A DNA stretch of 64,000 nt from Paenibacillus amylolyticus (GTDB lineage Bacteria > Bacillota > Bacilli > Paenibacillales > Paenibacillaceae), in NCBI RefSeq assembly GCF_003719335.1, contig NZ_RIAS01000004.1, positions 186,001 through 250,000 on the forward strand, written 5' to 3'. Positions within the stretch are counted from its first letter, which is position 1. Each line of letters begins with the position of its first letter. Below are positions 34,761 to 43,180 of the stretch, piece after piece. The notes under the pieces were generated by a model, which saw only the letters and a program-made list of their open reading frames with translations, did no database searches and was not told where the DNA came from. The position numbers were made by a program, and so were the translations under genes.

Positions 34761-35339
34761 ATGATGATTATTCAATTATTGCCATGGCTTATCGCCGTGT
34801 TAACTTTGATTGCCGTTATATGGATTGTAATCGTAAGCTGGAAAAATGGAATTTCGCCCATGCCGACATCCCGCCCGGTCAGACAAGTGGTTATACAGGA
34901 GGTTAATCGTATATCGGGTTATGCAGATATTATGGAAGCGGGTTCGGGATGGGGAACGCTGGGCATGGATGTAGTGAAATATTGTCCTGGCAAAAGACTG
35001 ACCGGCATCGAAAACTCACTCATCCCACTGTGGACTTCTCAATGGTTAACATGGCTGAGTATATTGCTCCGCCGGGCCGGAGGACAACAGCATTCGTTGA
35101 AGGGGCGCCTGCGCTTCACCCGAGGCAACATCTACACATGCTCCTATGCGCATGCGGACTGTGTGATCTGTTATCTATTTCCCGGTGCAATGAATCGGCT
35201 CGTGGACAAGTTCCAACGGGAACTGCCGCCGGGGGCGAAGGTCATTAGCGTCTGCTTTGCATTGCCGGGCAAGGAGCCACTGCGTACCATCACCTGCCGC
35301 GATGCACTGCGAACGAAGGTGTATGTGTATGCTTTTTGA
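34761..35339 (+). CDS. Membrane-anchored class I SAM methyltransferase-like protein
   Basis: A 192-residue protein with one N-terminal membrane helix (about 3-26, QLLPWLIAVLTLIAVIWIVIV) and a short methyltransferase-like domain. Motif I is EAGSGWGTLG, followed by LTGIENS and a DCVICYLFPGAMN motif IV-like segment. The domain is shorter than usual for the family. Position directly after a terminator hairpin leaves little space for a promoter or ribosome-binding site, so expression signals are unclear. Substrate unknown. Confidence 0.65.
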   Translation: MMIIQLLPWLIAVLTLIAVIWIVIVSWKNGISPMPTSRPVRQVVIQEVNRISGYADIMEAGSGWGTLGMDVVKYCPGKRLTGIENSLIPLWTSQWLTWLSILLRRAGGQQHSLKGRLRFTRGNIYTCSYAHADCVICYLFPGAMNRLVDKFQRELPPGAKVISVCFALPGKEPLRTITCRDALRTKVYVYAF

Positions 35340-35416
35340 GAGTGGGACAGGTGGGTATTTTCAAAAATCGACCATGTGAGGTTGTACTATCGCTACAGCT
35401 TAATGAGTATGTACAG

Positions 35417-35764
35417 CTAGTTTGGACGGTTGACCCAATTCGGGATATGATGGGCAAAGTATTGTCCTACCTTGGTTAGCTCTTTCATCACGGGAGCAAT
35501 TTTCATATCATCAAGATACCAGTTATCTTTGGTAATCCCACTGTTATCGGTTACAGGTTTCACATAGAAAGTCGTCTCGTTAAAAACAGTCTGATACGTC
35601 AGTAAGGCACGGCGTGCATGGACCGATTTATACACTAATATTGCCTTAGCCGGATTGATCCCTTTTTTATGAAGAATATGCTTCGGAAATGTTGAGTTTT
35701 CAAAGGTGTTCGTGGCCTGATCTTCACGCAAAATGGTTCCCCACGAATCTAGATTTCGCCTTGA
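35417..35764 (-). pseudogene. C-terminal remnant of a YdcF/DUF218-family protein
   Basis: The reading frame encodes about 115 residues matching the C-terminal half of YdcF-type (DUF218) proteins: WGTIL-REDQATNTFENS, then a conserved ILVYKSVHARRALLTY segment and GITKDNWYLDD. The N-terminal Rossmann half is missing. Upstream of Ser-Arg-Arg the frame meets a TAG stop at 35765-35767, only a base or so from the edge of the palindromic repeat. The gene is therefore a decayed fragment, probably truncated by a rearrangement that brought in the repeat. Confidence 0.65.
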
Positions 35765-35767
35765 CTA

Positions 35768-35968
35768 ATTCTAACGATCCCCAGAGACGCTATTTGGCTG
35801 GATTCAGCTATTATAAAAATCTAACGATCCCCAGTGACGCTATTTCGGTAGAAAAGCTATATTTTGGCTGTTTTTTGGCATATTTCCTGGAAATAAGCTC
35901 CGTGGTGATCGTTAGAATCTGAAAAGGGTGTTTTCCTGCAAAATAAGGTTCCTGGTGATCGTTAGAAT
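35768..35968. repeat. Four-unit palindromic intergenic repeat, copy 1
   Basis: Two 28-bp units in forward orientation (35768-35795, 35818-35845; each with TCTAACGATC, CCAG and GACGCTATTT) are followed by two in reverse orientation (35891-35918, 35941-35968; each with AAATAAG and GGTGATCGTTAGAAT). The whole can fold into a long nested hairpin. A second, partly deleted copy is at 43181. No transposase is present, so it is MITE- or REP-like. Confidence 0.75.
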
Positions 35969-36266
35969 TTAATTTCTGACGTGAAAACCTGAGCTTTCGA
36001 TGCTTTCGATACCCTGATTTCATCCTTGAGCCATATAGTGAATCACGCGGCTTGGTTTCCATACCCGATTGAAGTTGTTCTCAGCTGTTGCCCAATTAAG
36101 TATGTTCCTTTATCCAAGAATGTAACTTATCTGCGTAAAAAGAACGCTCCTCCAGTGTCATAGTTAATTGGAAACCAGCTAAGCAACCTTTAGAATATAT
36201 ATCCATATTTGCGTTAAGATGACAGGGTTCTGTTAGATGACTTATTTTCCTATGGGAAAAACAAGC
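35969..36266. other. Intergenic stretch without recognisable gene
   Basis: Between the repeat and the next terminator I see no supported gene. A 63-codon minus-strand frame (36096-36287) begins inside the terminator hairpin, has no ribosome-binding site and resembles nothing known. The stretch may be decayed coding DNA linked to the YdcF remnant. Confidence 0.5.
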
Positions 36267-36315
36267 AAAGTCCGGCTCTGATTTCAACTTGATTGTGAAA
36301 TCAGAGCCGGACTTT
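36267..36315. terminator. Terminator downstream of DUF4353 gene
   Basis: AAAGTCCGGCTCTGATTT pairs perfectly with AAATCAGAGCCGGACTTT across a short loop. It lies 61 bases after the DUF4353 stop codon and has T-rich flanks on both strands. Confidence 0.85.
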
Positions 36316-36376
36316 TTAATTTACTGAGGTCAGGCAATGGCAACTGCCATCTATTCAAACAGCTTATTGAATTTGG

Positions 36377-38752
36377 TTACTTTGCCGAATCCGTAGTTCC
36401 TGTAGTTCCAGTTGTGCTTGTCGTACCCATTGTATCCGTAGATGTACCGGACTGCGAACGATTTCTCCCACCGCCGAATCCGCCTTGTCCATTGCCGCCA
36501 CCGAAACCACCCATGCCGGAGCGGGCTGTCGTTACGCCCGATTCATTCACCCAGGTCACATTGCTTGTGGATTGGAAGGCAACGATTTGGGTTCCGCCGC
36601 TATAGGTACCGCCAGTATAGAGCCCGTCCACCGCTTTGCCTGTCGATGTTCCGCCAGAGAAGATGACATAAGATCCATCTTTTGCGAGATCAGGTGAGCT
36701 AACGACTACGTTTTGGTAATCTTTAGCTGGTGCAAACGTCAGGATATTGTTGCCTTTGCTATCCTGAACATGAACCAGTGTTCCGGCTTTTTGTGTCTCA
36801 GGGAAGGTCATCACGATTGTATTTTGCGTTGAAGCATCGGAAGTGCCTTGCGCCATGCCAGAGCTTCCCGCCGCAACAAGATATCCGCCGCTGATTACAA
36901 ACGTTCCGTCATAATCCAGTGCCCCGTTCCCATTATTCGTTGGGCCATTCACGATAACCGTTCCGCCCGTCATTGTGATGGAACCATTGGCATCGAGGCC
37001 GTCACCACCAGCATTTACGGTAAGAGTTCCGCCGTTGATGTGAAGTTCGTTATTGCCTGATGATTCACCTGGCATACCGCCAGGGCCGCGGTTCTGCTGA
37101 CTTGCATCTGTATCTTGTACCGAGTGATTTGACGTGGATGTGGTACCCGTCGTTCCAGTGGAGTTAGCAGAGTTTGTGTCAGTATCTGTATCTACTGATT
37201 TGTTTGTGTCGATAACAGAACTGCTGTTATTTGTATCTTTTCCCGATGTAGTTGCTGTTGTGCTACTTGTTGTTGCCTCATCGCCAGCGGCATTCACCCC
37301 ATCATCTGATGCTGTTACGTCCACTTCCCCGTCATTCAAGGTGATAATTGCCCCTTCGAGTCCTTCATAACTTTTCACAATCTTGATGGTTCCACCGTTA
37401 ATAGTCAGCGCCTGATCGGCATGAATACCGTCATCCCCGGACTGAATGTTGAAAGTCCCATCGTTTACTGTCACATTGCTATTGCTGTGCAAGGAATCAT
37501 CCATAGAATCAATTGTGTATGTTCCGCCATTGACGGTGAGATTGGTTCCTGCTTTAAGCGCTTTGGCGCTTATAGACTCTTCCTCTGTAGTCGTCGTTGC
37601 ATTCGTACTCTTACCTGTACCTGCTTGTGTACCTGTGTTCGAGCCATTGCTATTTGGCATCGCTGGCATGTCGGCAGGCGGTTTACCATCTGGTGGTGTG
37701 CCCATATCGGTTGGAGGCGTTCCGCCATTCATTGCACCATCACCACCGAATCCACCACGGCCTCCGCCGAATCCACCACCGCCGGGACCTTCTTCGACCT
37801 TGGCAGGTGCATTCGCACTGCCGCCAGCCGTCGCGATGTTATACGTACCGCCATCGGTGACAAGTGCGGTTTCCGCCTGAATGCCATCGCTGCCGCTCTG
37901 AATGTTGAAGGTGCCGTCTGCAATTGCGACAAACCCTTTGCTGGCATCTGTATCATTGGTTGACTTAATGCCGTCACCCGCTGCATCAACCGTAATGGTA
38001 CCTGACTGAATGGCAACCATATCTTTGCCTTTGATGCCGTCGTCAGCTGCCTTGACGTTAATGGAACCGCTGATGATTTTCAGATCATCTTTGCTTGTGA
38101 TCCCTTCATTATAGTTGCCTGTGACGGTCAACTGACCCGCACCGTTAAACGTAAGATCGGCTTTGCTAAAGATGGCCGCATCCGGCTCATCGGTGCTGCT
38201 GTCGGCATATACGTATGTTTTACCATCAGAAACGGCGTTTTGAGTTCCTTTTTCAAGCGTGATTACCGCTTTTCCTGCCTTTTGAATATAGATTCCTGCA
38301 CTGTCATTGTCATGAATGGTTGCGCCGTTTAACACGAGATGTACCACGCCTTTATCAGCGACGTTGACCACAATTTGGCCGTTGGTTAGCTCACCGCTCA
38401 ACACATAAGTGCCTGCTTCGGAGATAGTAACCGAACCGCTCGCTGCCTTCGCACCGGACCCGGTTACGGTTGCTGTCGTACCGTTCAGCTTAATCATGGT
38501 CGATTCCGCTTCAGTCCAGCTGACATTTGTATCATCGGCATCGAGTGAGACCAGATCAGCATACTTCACGGACGTAGACTCGCTGACGGATACGATTTTG
38601 GTTGTTCCAGTTGTGGAGACGGCTGCATTTGCTGTGCTGCTTGTCGTTGCTGGAGCACTGCATGCTGCGAGCAAGCTGGTAATCATGGCGATGGACCACA
38701 GTTTGCTGCCTGTAATCATGTTTTTACGTTTCTGAGAATTGTTCTTCTTCAT
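36377..38752 (-). CDS. DUF4353 (carbohydrate-binding-like) lipoprotein with Gly-rich segments
   Basis: A 791-residue secreted protein. It has a basic N-terminus, a hydrophobic segment and lipobox LLAAC. The body is made of repeated beta-helix-like turns typical of DUF4353 (GIKGKDMVAIQSGTITVDAAGDGIKS, GDDGIHADQALTINGG, GGDGLDANGSITMTGG). Between them lie Gly-rich (GGGGFGGGRGGFGG), Pro-rich and Ser/Thr/Asp-rich linkers, and the C-terminus carries another GGFGGG run and a Thr-rich tail. ATG 38752 has GGAGAGG eight bases upstream. It is the third gene of an operon with VTC and DUF4956 genes. A CotH kinase, a frequent member of such clusters, is absent. Confidence 0.8.
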   Translation of the reverse strand: MKKNNSQKRKNMITGSKLWSIAMITSLLAACSAPATTSSTANAAVSTTGTTKIVSVSESTSVKYADLVSLDADDTNVSWTEAESTMIKLNGTTATVTGSGAKAASGSVTISEAGTYVLSGELTNGQIVVNVADKGVVHLVLNGATIHDNDSAGIYIQKAGKAVITLEKGTQNAVSDGKTYVYADSSTDEPDAAIFSKADLTFNGAGQLTVTGNYNEGITSKDDLKIISGSINVKAADDGIKGKDMVAIQSGTITVDAAGDGIKSTNDTDASKGFVAIADGTFNIQSGSDGIQAETALVTDGGTYNIATAGGSANAPAKVEEGPGGGGFGGGRGGFGGDGAMNGGTPPTDMGTPPDGKPPADMPAMPNSNGSNTGTQAGTGKSTNATTTTEEESISAKALKAGTNLTVNGGTYTIDSMDDSLHSNSNVTVNDGTFNIQSGDDGIHADQALTINGGTIKIVKSYEGLEGAIITLNDGEVDVTASDDGVNAAGDEATTSSTTATTSGKDTNNSSSVIDTNKSVDTDTDTNSANSTGTTGTTSTSNHSVQDTDASQQNRGPGGMPGESSGNNELHINGGTLTVNAGGDGLDANGSITMTGGTVIVNGPTNNGNGALDYDGTFVISGGYLVAAGSSGMAQGTSDASTQNTIVMTFPETQKAGTLVHVQDSKGNNILTFAPAKDYQNVVVSSPDLAKDGSYVIFSGGTSTGKAVDGLYTGGTYSGGTQIVAFQSTSNVTWVNESGVTTARSGMGGFGGGNGQGGFGGGRNRSQSGTSTDTMGTTSTTGTTGTTDSAK

Positions 38753-38817
38753 ATATATCGTTCCTCTCCAAATCATAATGGGTCAATCGAATAAGCGAGC
38801 AAGCGAATCTTCCAAAT

Positions 38818-39498
38818 TTAATATTCTGTCGTTGGACTCATCGTTAACGAGATATCCAGGTTGCCGTTCCGTGTACGGATGGCATCCAGAAATTGCTTCT
38901 GATTCACGCTCTCGTGAATCGTGACGTTGTAGACCAGTTCATACAGACTACCCAGTTCGGTCGTTCTGATTTTTTTCAGATCAAATGGGACTTTAAAGGT
39001 ATGGAATACTTCGTTCAGCGCTTCTTCATAGCTCAAATTCTCAGGAATGGTAACCTTGAGTGTTTTCTGCGTACTCTTCTTCCCGCCAAAGTTAAATCGG
39101 TTCAGTACAAACATCAGCACACACAGAATAACGGTGAACAGAACAGCGTAACCAAAAGCCCCCACACCACAAGCCAGACCGGATGCCATCGTGAACAAAA
39201 CGTAAGCAATGTCTTTCGGATCACCAGGTGCGCTGCGGAAACGAATGATGGAGAAGGCTCCCGCCAAGCTGAATGCCCGGGCGATATTGCTGCCGATCAA
39301 CAGAATAATAATCGCAACGATCACGGGAAGCACAACCATCGTCAGCGTAAAGCTTTGTGAGTAAGTGGCTTGATTGGTTTTCATATAGGTAAAACTGATG
39401 ATAAGTCCTAGAAGGATGGCAAGTCCGATCGTGATGACAGCACTGCTGAAACTCAAGGTTGAATCGTCTAGGGCGGAGCTGAAAAGGGTATCAAGCAT
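38818..39498 (-). CDS. DUF4956 membrane protein
   Basis: A 226-residue protein with about four membrane helices in the N-terminal 150 residues and a soluble C-terminal ACT-like part (KVTIPENLSYEEALNEVFHTF). The family landmark is ARAFSLAGAFSIIRFRSAPGDPKDIAYVLFTMASG. DUF4956 genes occur with VTC-type polyphosphate polymerase genes in many Firmicutes; the function is unknown. I place the start at ATG 39498, which overlaps the VTC stop as ATGCTTGA; a GTG at 39507 is possible. Confidence 0.82.
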   Translation of the reverse strand: MLDTLFSSALDDSTLSFSSAVITIGLAILLGLIISFTYMKTNQATYSQSFTLTMVVLPVIVAIIILLIGSNIARAFSLAGAFSIIRFRSAPGDPKDIAYVLFTMASGLACGVGAFGYAVLFTVILCVLMFVLNRFNFGGKKSTQKTLKVTIPENLSYEEALNEVFHTFKVPFDLKKIRTTELGSLYELVYNVTIHESVNQKQFLDAIRTRNGNLDISLTMSPTTEY

Positions 39499-40324
39499 AT
39501 AATACACGCTCTCTTTCTCGAATTAATTTCTCTTGTGAAGCAGCCGCGGTCGCATCATTAGGATTGAAATCGGTACCAGGGATAAGCCCGCGTTCCGTCT
39601 GATAATTCAGATTGGTGGTTCTCACCAGATGTCTGTATTCATTGCCGTATTTGGAAAATCCAGTTCGGTACAACCTGTGCTCCGACAGCAATTGGGAGAG
39701 CCACATCGGAACGGTTTTTTCGGCTTTGACTTCCATGAGCCAGCGCCCGTCCTTCACGAGCGGTTCACCGTAATCTCCTTGTTCCAACTTCAGATCATAT
39801 CTGCGGCTGCGAATGTTAGTGTCAAAGGTAATGCGAAGATCGCGGCTGTTCTTGTCAAACAATGCTTTGCGTTCGTATGCCAGATAAACTTTAGGTTCGA
39901 GATCGTAGAGCCTGAGAAAATATTTGATCTCTTCCAGCACCTGCGGGTTCATGTAGTCGGCCAGCTCTGGCGCTAGTCCCGAGCGAACAAAATCATAAGC
40001 TTCGTCCAGCTTCAGCGCCGTTCGGCGTTTGTTGACGAGGCCGAACACTTTCTTTTTGATCTCCAGATATACTTTTGCATTCTCTTCGGGTATTCCATAG
40101 GCACGTAAGCGCAGCTTTTCTTTGTATTTCGGTTTGGAAAGACTCGCTCGAATCAGAGAATCCTGCGGTGTGTCGAAGTACAGATTACTGATGGAGTAAA
40201 ACTCATGTGTTTTGTTGTAGGCATCCAGTTCCATGTAATGTAACAGATCGCTGTAAAAATGCTGGTATTGCTCATCGGTCAACAGGTACTTGCTCTCATA
40301 TCGGTTGAATACTTCAATCGCCAT
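39491..40324 (-). CDS. VTC-domain polyphosphate polymerase-like protein
   Basis: A 277-residue protein with the tunnel-fold VTC domain. Basic and acidic tunnel residues are seen in FNRYESKYLL (near the start), KEKLRLRAY, VYLEIKKK, LRITFDTNIRSR, WLMEVKAEK and GFSKYGNEYRH. In yeast, Vtc4 makes polyphosphate from ATP; in bacteria such proteins are assumed to act similarly but usually lack proof. No membrane helix is seen, and the partner DUF4956 gene overlaps the stop. It is divergent from the response-regulator gene by 249 bp. Confidence 0.85.
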   Translation of the reverse strand: MAIEVFNRYESKYLLTDEQYQHFYSDLLHYMELDAYNKTHEFYSISNLYFDTPQDSLIRASLSKPKYKEKLRLRAYGIPEENAKVYLEIKKKVFGLVNKRRTALKLDEAYDFVRSGLAPELADYMNPQVLEEIKYFLRLYDLEPKVYLAYERKALFDKNSRDLRITFDTNIRSRRYDLKLEQGDYGEPLVKDGRWLMEVKAEKTVPMWLSQLLSEHRLYRTGFSKYGNEYRHLVRTTNLNYQTERGLIPGTDFNPNDATAAASQEKLIRERERVLYA

Positions 40325-40503
40325 GATGGTTCAGTCCTTTCGGGTATGGATAAGTTGGTGTATGTTTTGATTATGTTTGGTTTGTTGTGTGTTGCTGCCC
40401 TGTCTGTATCTTAACGAAGCAACCTTGAATGAATCTTAAATGGTTTTACATTGCGTTAACATTTCTTTGCCTTCATCTATATCGTGCGGGTGTTCCAATT
40501 ATT

Positions 40504-40525
40504 AAGGTTGATTCAAGGTTTAATT
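40504..40525 (+). promoter_or_regulatory. Direct repeat, candidate OmpR-type response-regulator site
   Basis: AAGGTTGATTC and AAGGTTTAATT lie head-to-tail with an 11-bp period, the form bound by OmpR-family dimers. A related sequence in the other orientation (AACCTTGAATG) occurs near 40421. The site lies in the divergent region between the two-component genes and the VTC operon. Confidence 0.5.
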
Positions 40526-40573
40526 GATAGAATAAGGACATACAAACCATCGTGAGCAGAGGATGAATAGAGG

Positions 40574-41251
40574 ATGAGAATTTTAATAGCGGAAGATGAG
40601 GTTCATCTGGCAGAGGCCGTATCGCAGATTTTGAAAAAAAACAACTACTCCGTGGACATGGTCCACGACGGCAGATCCGGACTGGATTATGCGCAGAGCG
40701 GCATCTACGACCTGTTACTGCTGGACATTATGATGCCGGAAATGGATGGCATCAAAGTGCTTCAAACGCTGCGCAGCGAGGGGAATCATACGCCGGTTAT
40801 TTTGCTGACAGCCAAAGGAGAACTGTCGGACAAAGTATCCGGCCTCGATTACGGTGCCGATGATTATATTGCGAAGCCTTTTGCCACGGAAGAATTGCTT
40901 GCCCGGATTCGGGCAGCCTTGAGACGTAAAGGGGAAGTGATCCCTGAGGATGGATTAAAGTTTGGTGATATCGAACTGAATACCACGCAGTTGAAGCTGA
41001 GTGCACAGGGCAAGGAGATCAAATTAAATCTAAAGGAGAACGAGTTGCTGGAACTGCTGATCACCCGCAAACAAGCGATCACCTCCAAAGAGCAGATCAT
41101 CGAGAAATTATGGGGATTCGACTCGGATGTCGAGTATAACAACGTGGAGGTTTATATTTCTTTCTTACGCAAAAAACTAATCTTCCTGAATTCGGCTGTT
41201 CGCATTAATACGATTCGGGGCGTAGGATACGTACTTGAGGTGACGAGCTGA
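40574..41251 (+). CDS. OmpR-family response regulator
   Basis: A 225-residue regulator with a receiver domain (acidic pair EDE at residues 7-9, phospho-acceptor Asp in LLLLDIMMPEMDG near residue 51, Lys in IAKPF) and a C-terminal winged helix (LKENELLELLITRKQAITSKEQIIEKLWG, VYISFLRKKL). The stop overlaps the kinase start as TGATG, so the pair is co-translated. A weak AGAGG lies near the start. It probably controls the divergent VTC-DUF4956-DUF4353 operon. Confidence 0.92.
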   Translation: MRILIAEDEVHLAEAVSQILKKNNYSVDMVHDGRSGLDYAQSGIYDLLLLDIMMPEMDGIKVLQTLRSEGNHTPVILLTAKGELSDKVSGLDYGADDYIAKPFATEELLARIRAALRRKGEVIPEDGLKFGDIELNTTQLKLSAQGKEIKLNLKENELLELLITRKQAITSKEQIIEKLWGFDSDVEYNNVEVYISFLRKKLIFLNSAVRINTIRGVGYVLEVTS

Positions 41252-42726
41252 TGTTTAACAAACTCCGTAACCGGTTCCTGATTGTCAATCTGGTGTCGAT
41301 CTCGATTATGATGCTGGTGGCCTTTGTAACGATCTACACCATTACGTACCAGAATGTGCAACGCGAAACGAATATGGAGCTGTACAAGGTGTCCGATTTC
41401 TACCATAGTCCCTTTGGTTTGGGTGCTCAACAGTCACGAGGTGAAGGGCAAAGTGAGGGAGCGGGAGCAGGAACAGGAACGGGAACGAACTCGGGGTCGG
41501 GAGTAACAACGGATACAGGTTCTACTTCAAGTTCTAGTTCAGGTACTGGCTCCGATGCTGACGAAGGAGCGAATTCAGGATCGGCAACTGTACCCTCTTC
41601 TCCGGGTAGGGGCGGGGGCAACAACGGCATGAACGGTGGGAACTTTGGTGGGTATCGACCGGGTGGAGATTCCAGTGCACCTCCTGCCCGGTCGGTTTCT
41701 TTTATGATCCAGACCGATAACGAGTGGAAGATAACCGACACCCATTCGCGGTTTGATATGGAGGACTCTTTTTACACACAAGCGCTACAAAAAGTAGACC
41801 AGGAGAAAACCGGCCAAGGTGACAGTAATCGGTGGACTGGACAATTCGCACTGGATGGCACGGACTGGGCCTATGTGGCTGATCCAAGTGGAGACGGACA
41901 TATGATTGTTTTCATGGACGTGACCGCGCAACAGGGGATCCTGACCAATTTGATTTACACATTCACCGTGGTTGGGCTGATTATGTTGATCGTCATCTAC
42001 TTCCTAAGTCGTTATTTTGCTAACCGTTCTATTGCACCTGTGCGTGAAGCGTTTGAGAAACAGAAACAGTTTATCGCCGATGCCTCCCATGAGTTGAAGA
42101 CACCGCTAGCCATCATTCATACGAATACGGATGTGTTGCTGGCGAACCACGAGGAGACCATTGAAAGCCAGGCCAAATGGCTTCACTATATCAAATCAGA
42201 AACCGAGCGGATGTCTGGACTAACGAATGATCTGCTGTATCTGACTCAGATGGACGACTCGCGTTCCACCCTCATCCACACCAAGTTTAATATGAGTGAT
42301 GCGGTGGAAAGTATTATTTTGCCAATGGAAGCCGTGATTTTCGAAAAAAATATTACCCTCGATTACAGCATTGATCCTGATCTGATGGTTCACGGAAACC
42401 CGGAGCAGATCAAGCAGGTTGTTCTGATCTTGCTTGATAACGCCGTGAAATATTCTGGGCCAAAAGGGGCTGTGAACATTAAACTCCAGAAGCAGAATCA
42501 CGATGTCATGCTGACCATCTCCAATACAGGGGAGGGGATCGCGCCGGAGCATTTGGAACGGATCTTTGACCGTTTCTATCGCACGGATGCATCCCGAGCA
42601 CGCAAACACGGCGGGCATGGCCTGGGTCTGGCAATTGCCAAGTCTATTGTAGAGCAACATAAGGGAGAGATTTACGCCAAAAGTGTTGTGGGCGAGGGGG
42701 CGACATTTTACGTGAGGTTATCGTAA
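41251..42726 (+). CDS. Sensor histidine kinase with glycine/serine-rich extracellular region
   Basis: A 491-residue kinase with two membrane helices (about 9-31 and 232-254). The extracellular part contains an 85-residue low-complexity stretch rich in Gly, Ser and Thr (residues about 64-149, including GNNGMNGGNFGG), then a folded segment to about 225. The cytoplasmic part has the H-box DASHELKTPLAII (His about 280), N-box LLDNAVKYS and G-boxes TGEGIAPE and GHGLGLAIAKS. The linker before the H-box is too short for a full HAMP domain. The odd Gly-rich stretch resembles that of the DUF4353 protein encoded by the divergent operon. Confidence 0.9.
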   Translation: MFNKLRNRFLIVNLVSISIMMLVAFVTIYTITYQNVQRETNMELYKVSDFYHSPFGLGAQQSRGEGQSEGAGAGTGTGTNSGSGVTTDTGSTSSSSSGTGSDADEGANSGSATVPSSPGRGGGNNGMNGGNFGGYRPGGDSSAPPARSVSFMIQTDNEWKITDTHSRFDMEDSFYTQALQKVDQEKTGQGDSNRWTGQFALDGTDWAYVADPSGDGHMIVFMDVTAQQGILTNLIYTFTVVGLIMLIVIYFLSRYFANRSIAPVREAFEKQKQFIADASHELKTPLAIIHTNTDVLLANHEETIESQAKWLHYIKSETERMSGLTNDLLYLTQMDDSRSTLIHTKFNMSDAVESIILPMEAVIFEKNITLDYSIDPDLMVHGNPEQIKQVVLILLDNAVKYSGPKGAVNIKLQKQNHDVMLTISNTGEGIAPEHLERIFDRFYRTDASRARKHGGHGLGLAIAKSIVEQHKGEIYAKSVVGEGATFYVRLS

Positions 42727-42890
42727 AAGGGCATAGGGTGGACTGCTGTTAAGAAGGCCAAGTCTACGATGATGTGCGGCGGGAGTATCGGCTAAGCTCA
42801 TTTTCAGAGGCTTGGGCATAACTTCCGCCCGTAATGGGATAACCTATGCTACAATGACAGCAAGAAGGATAACCGAGGAGATGAACTATT

Positions 42891-43178
42891 GTGGCAGACA
42901 ACAACGAAATTAATGAGCAGGAAATGATGCAATATATCGCAGACAAAACAAAGGCGAGCAAGACAAATATCGAACTCGTATTAAAGCATGAGCAAGCCTA
43001 CATCAACAAGGCGCATGAGAATGCCAAAGGCAAAGACGTCGATATCGACGGTGACGATCTGGCTGACTACATTTTAAGCCGTAAAGATGTGAAACTCGAC
43101 GAACTGACTGTAGAAAGTATTTTGGATGCGGAAATGGATTATTTGATGGACAAGGGTCACGCGGGATACGTGGATTAA
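42891..43178 (+). CDS. 95-residue acidic protein of unknown function
   Basis: The frame starts at GTG 42891 behind GAGGAGATG. The protein is helical and acidic (MMQYIADKTKASKTNIELVLKHEQ, then DIDGDDLADYILSRKDVKLDELT). The first 40 residues recall an HTH or HU-like N-terminal helical pair, but the rest does not fit, and I cannot assign a family. It ends two bases before repeat copy 2, which may act as its 3' structure. Confidence 0.6.
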   Translation: MADNNEINEQEMMQYIADKTKASKTNIELVLKHEQAYINKAHENAKGKDVDIDGDDLADYILSRKDVKLDELTVESILDAEMDYLMDKGHAGYVD

Positions 43179-43180
43179 AA

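Noticed and set aside
36096..36287. 63-codon minus-strand frame
   Set aside because: Its start lies inside a perfect terminator hairpin, it has no ribosome-binding site and its sequence is not protein-like.
37134..37963. Long plus-strand frames opposite the DUF4353 gene
   Set aside because: They arise from the repetitive, low-complexity codons of DUF4353 read in antisense; Pro- or Val-rich composition and no start signals.
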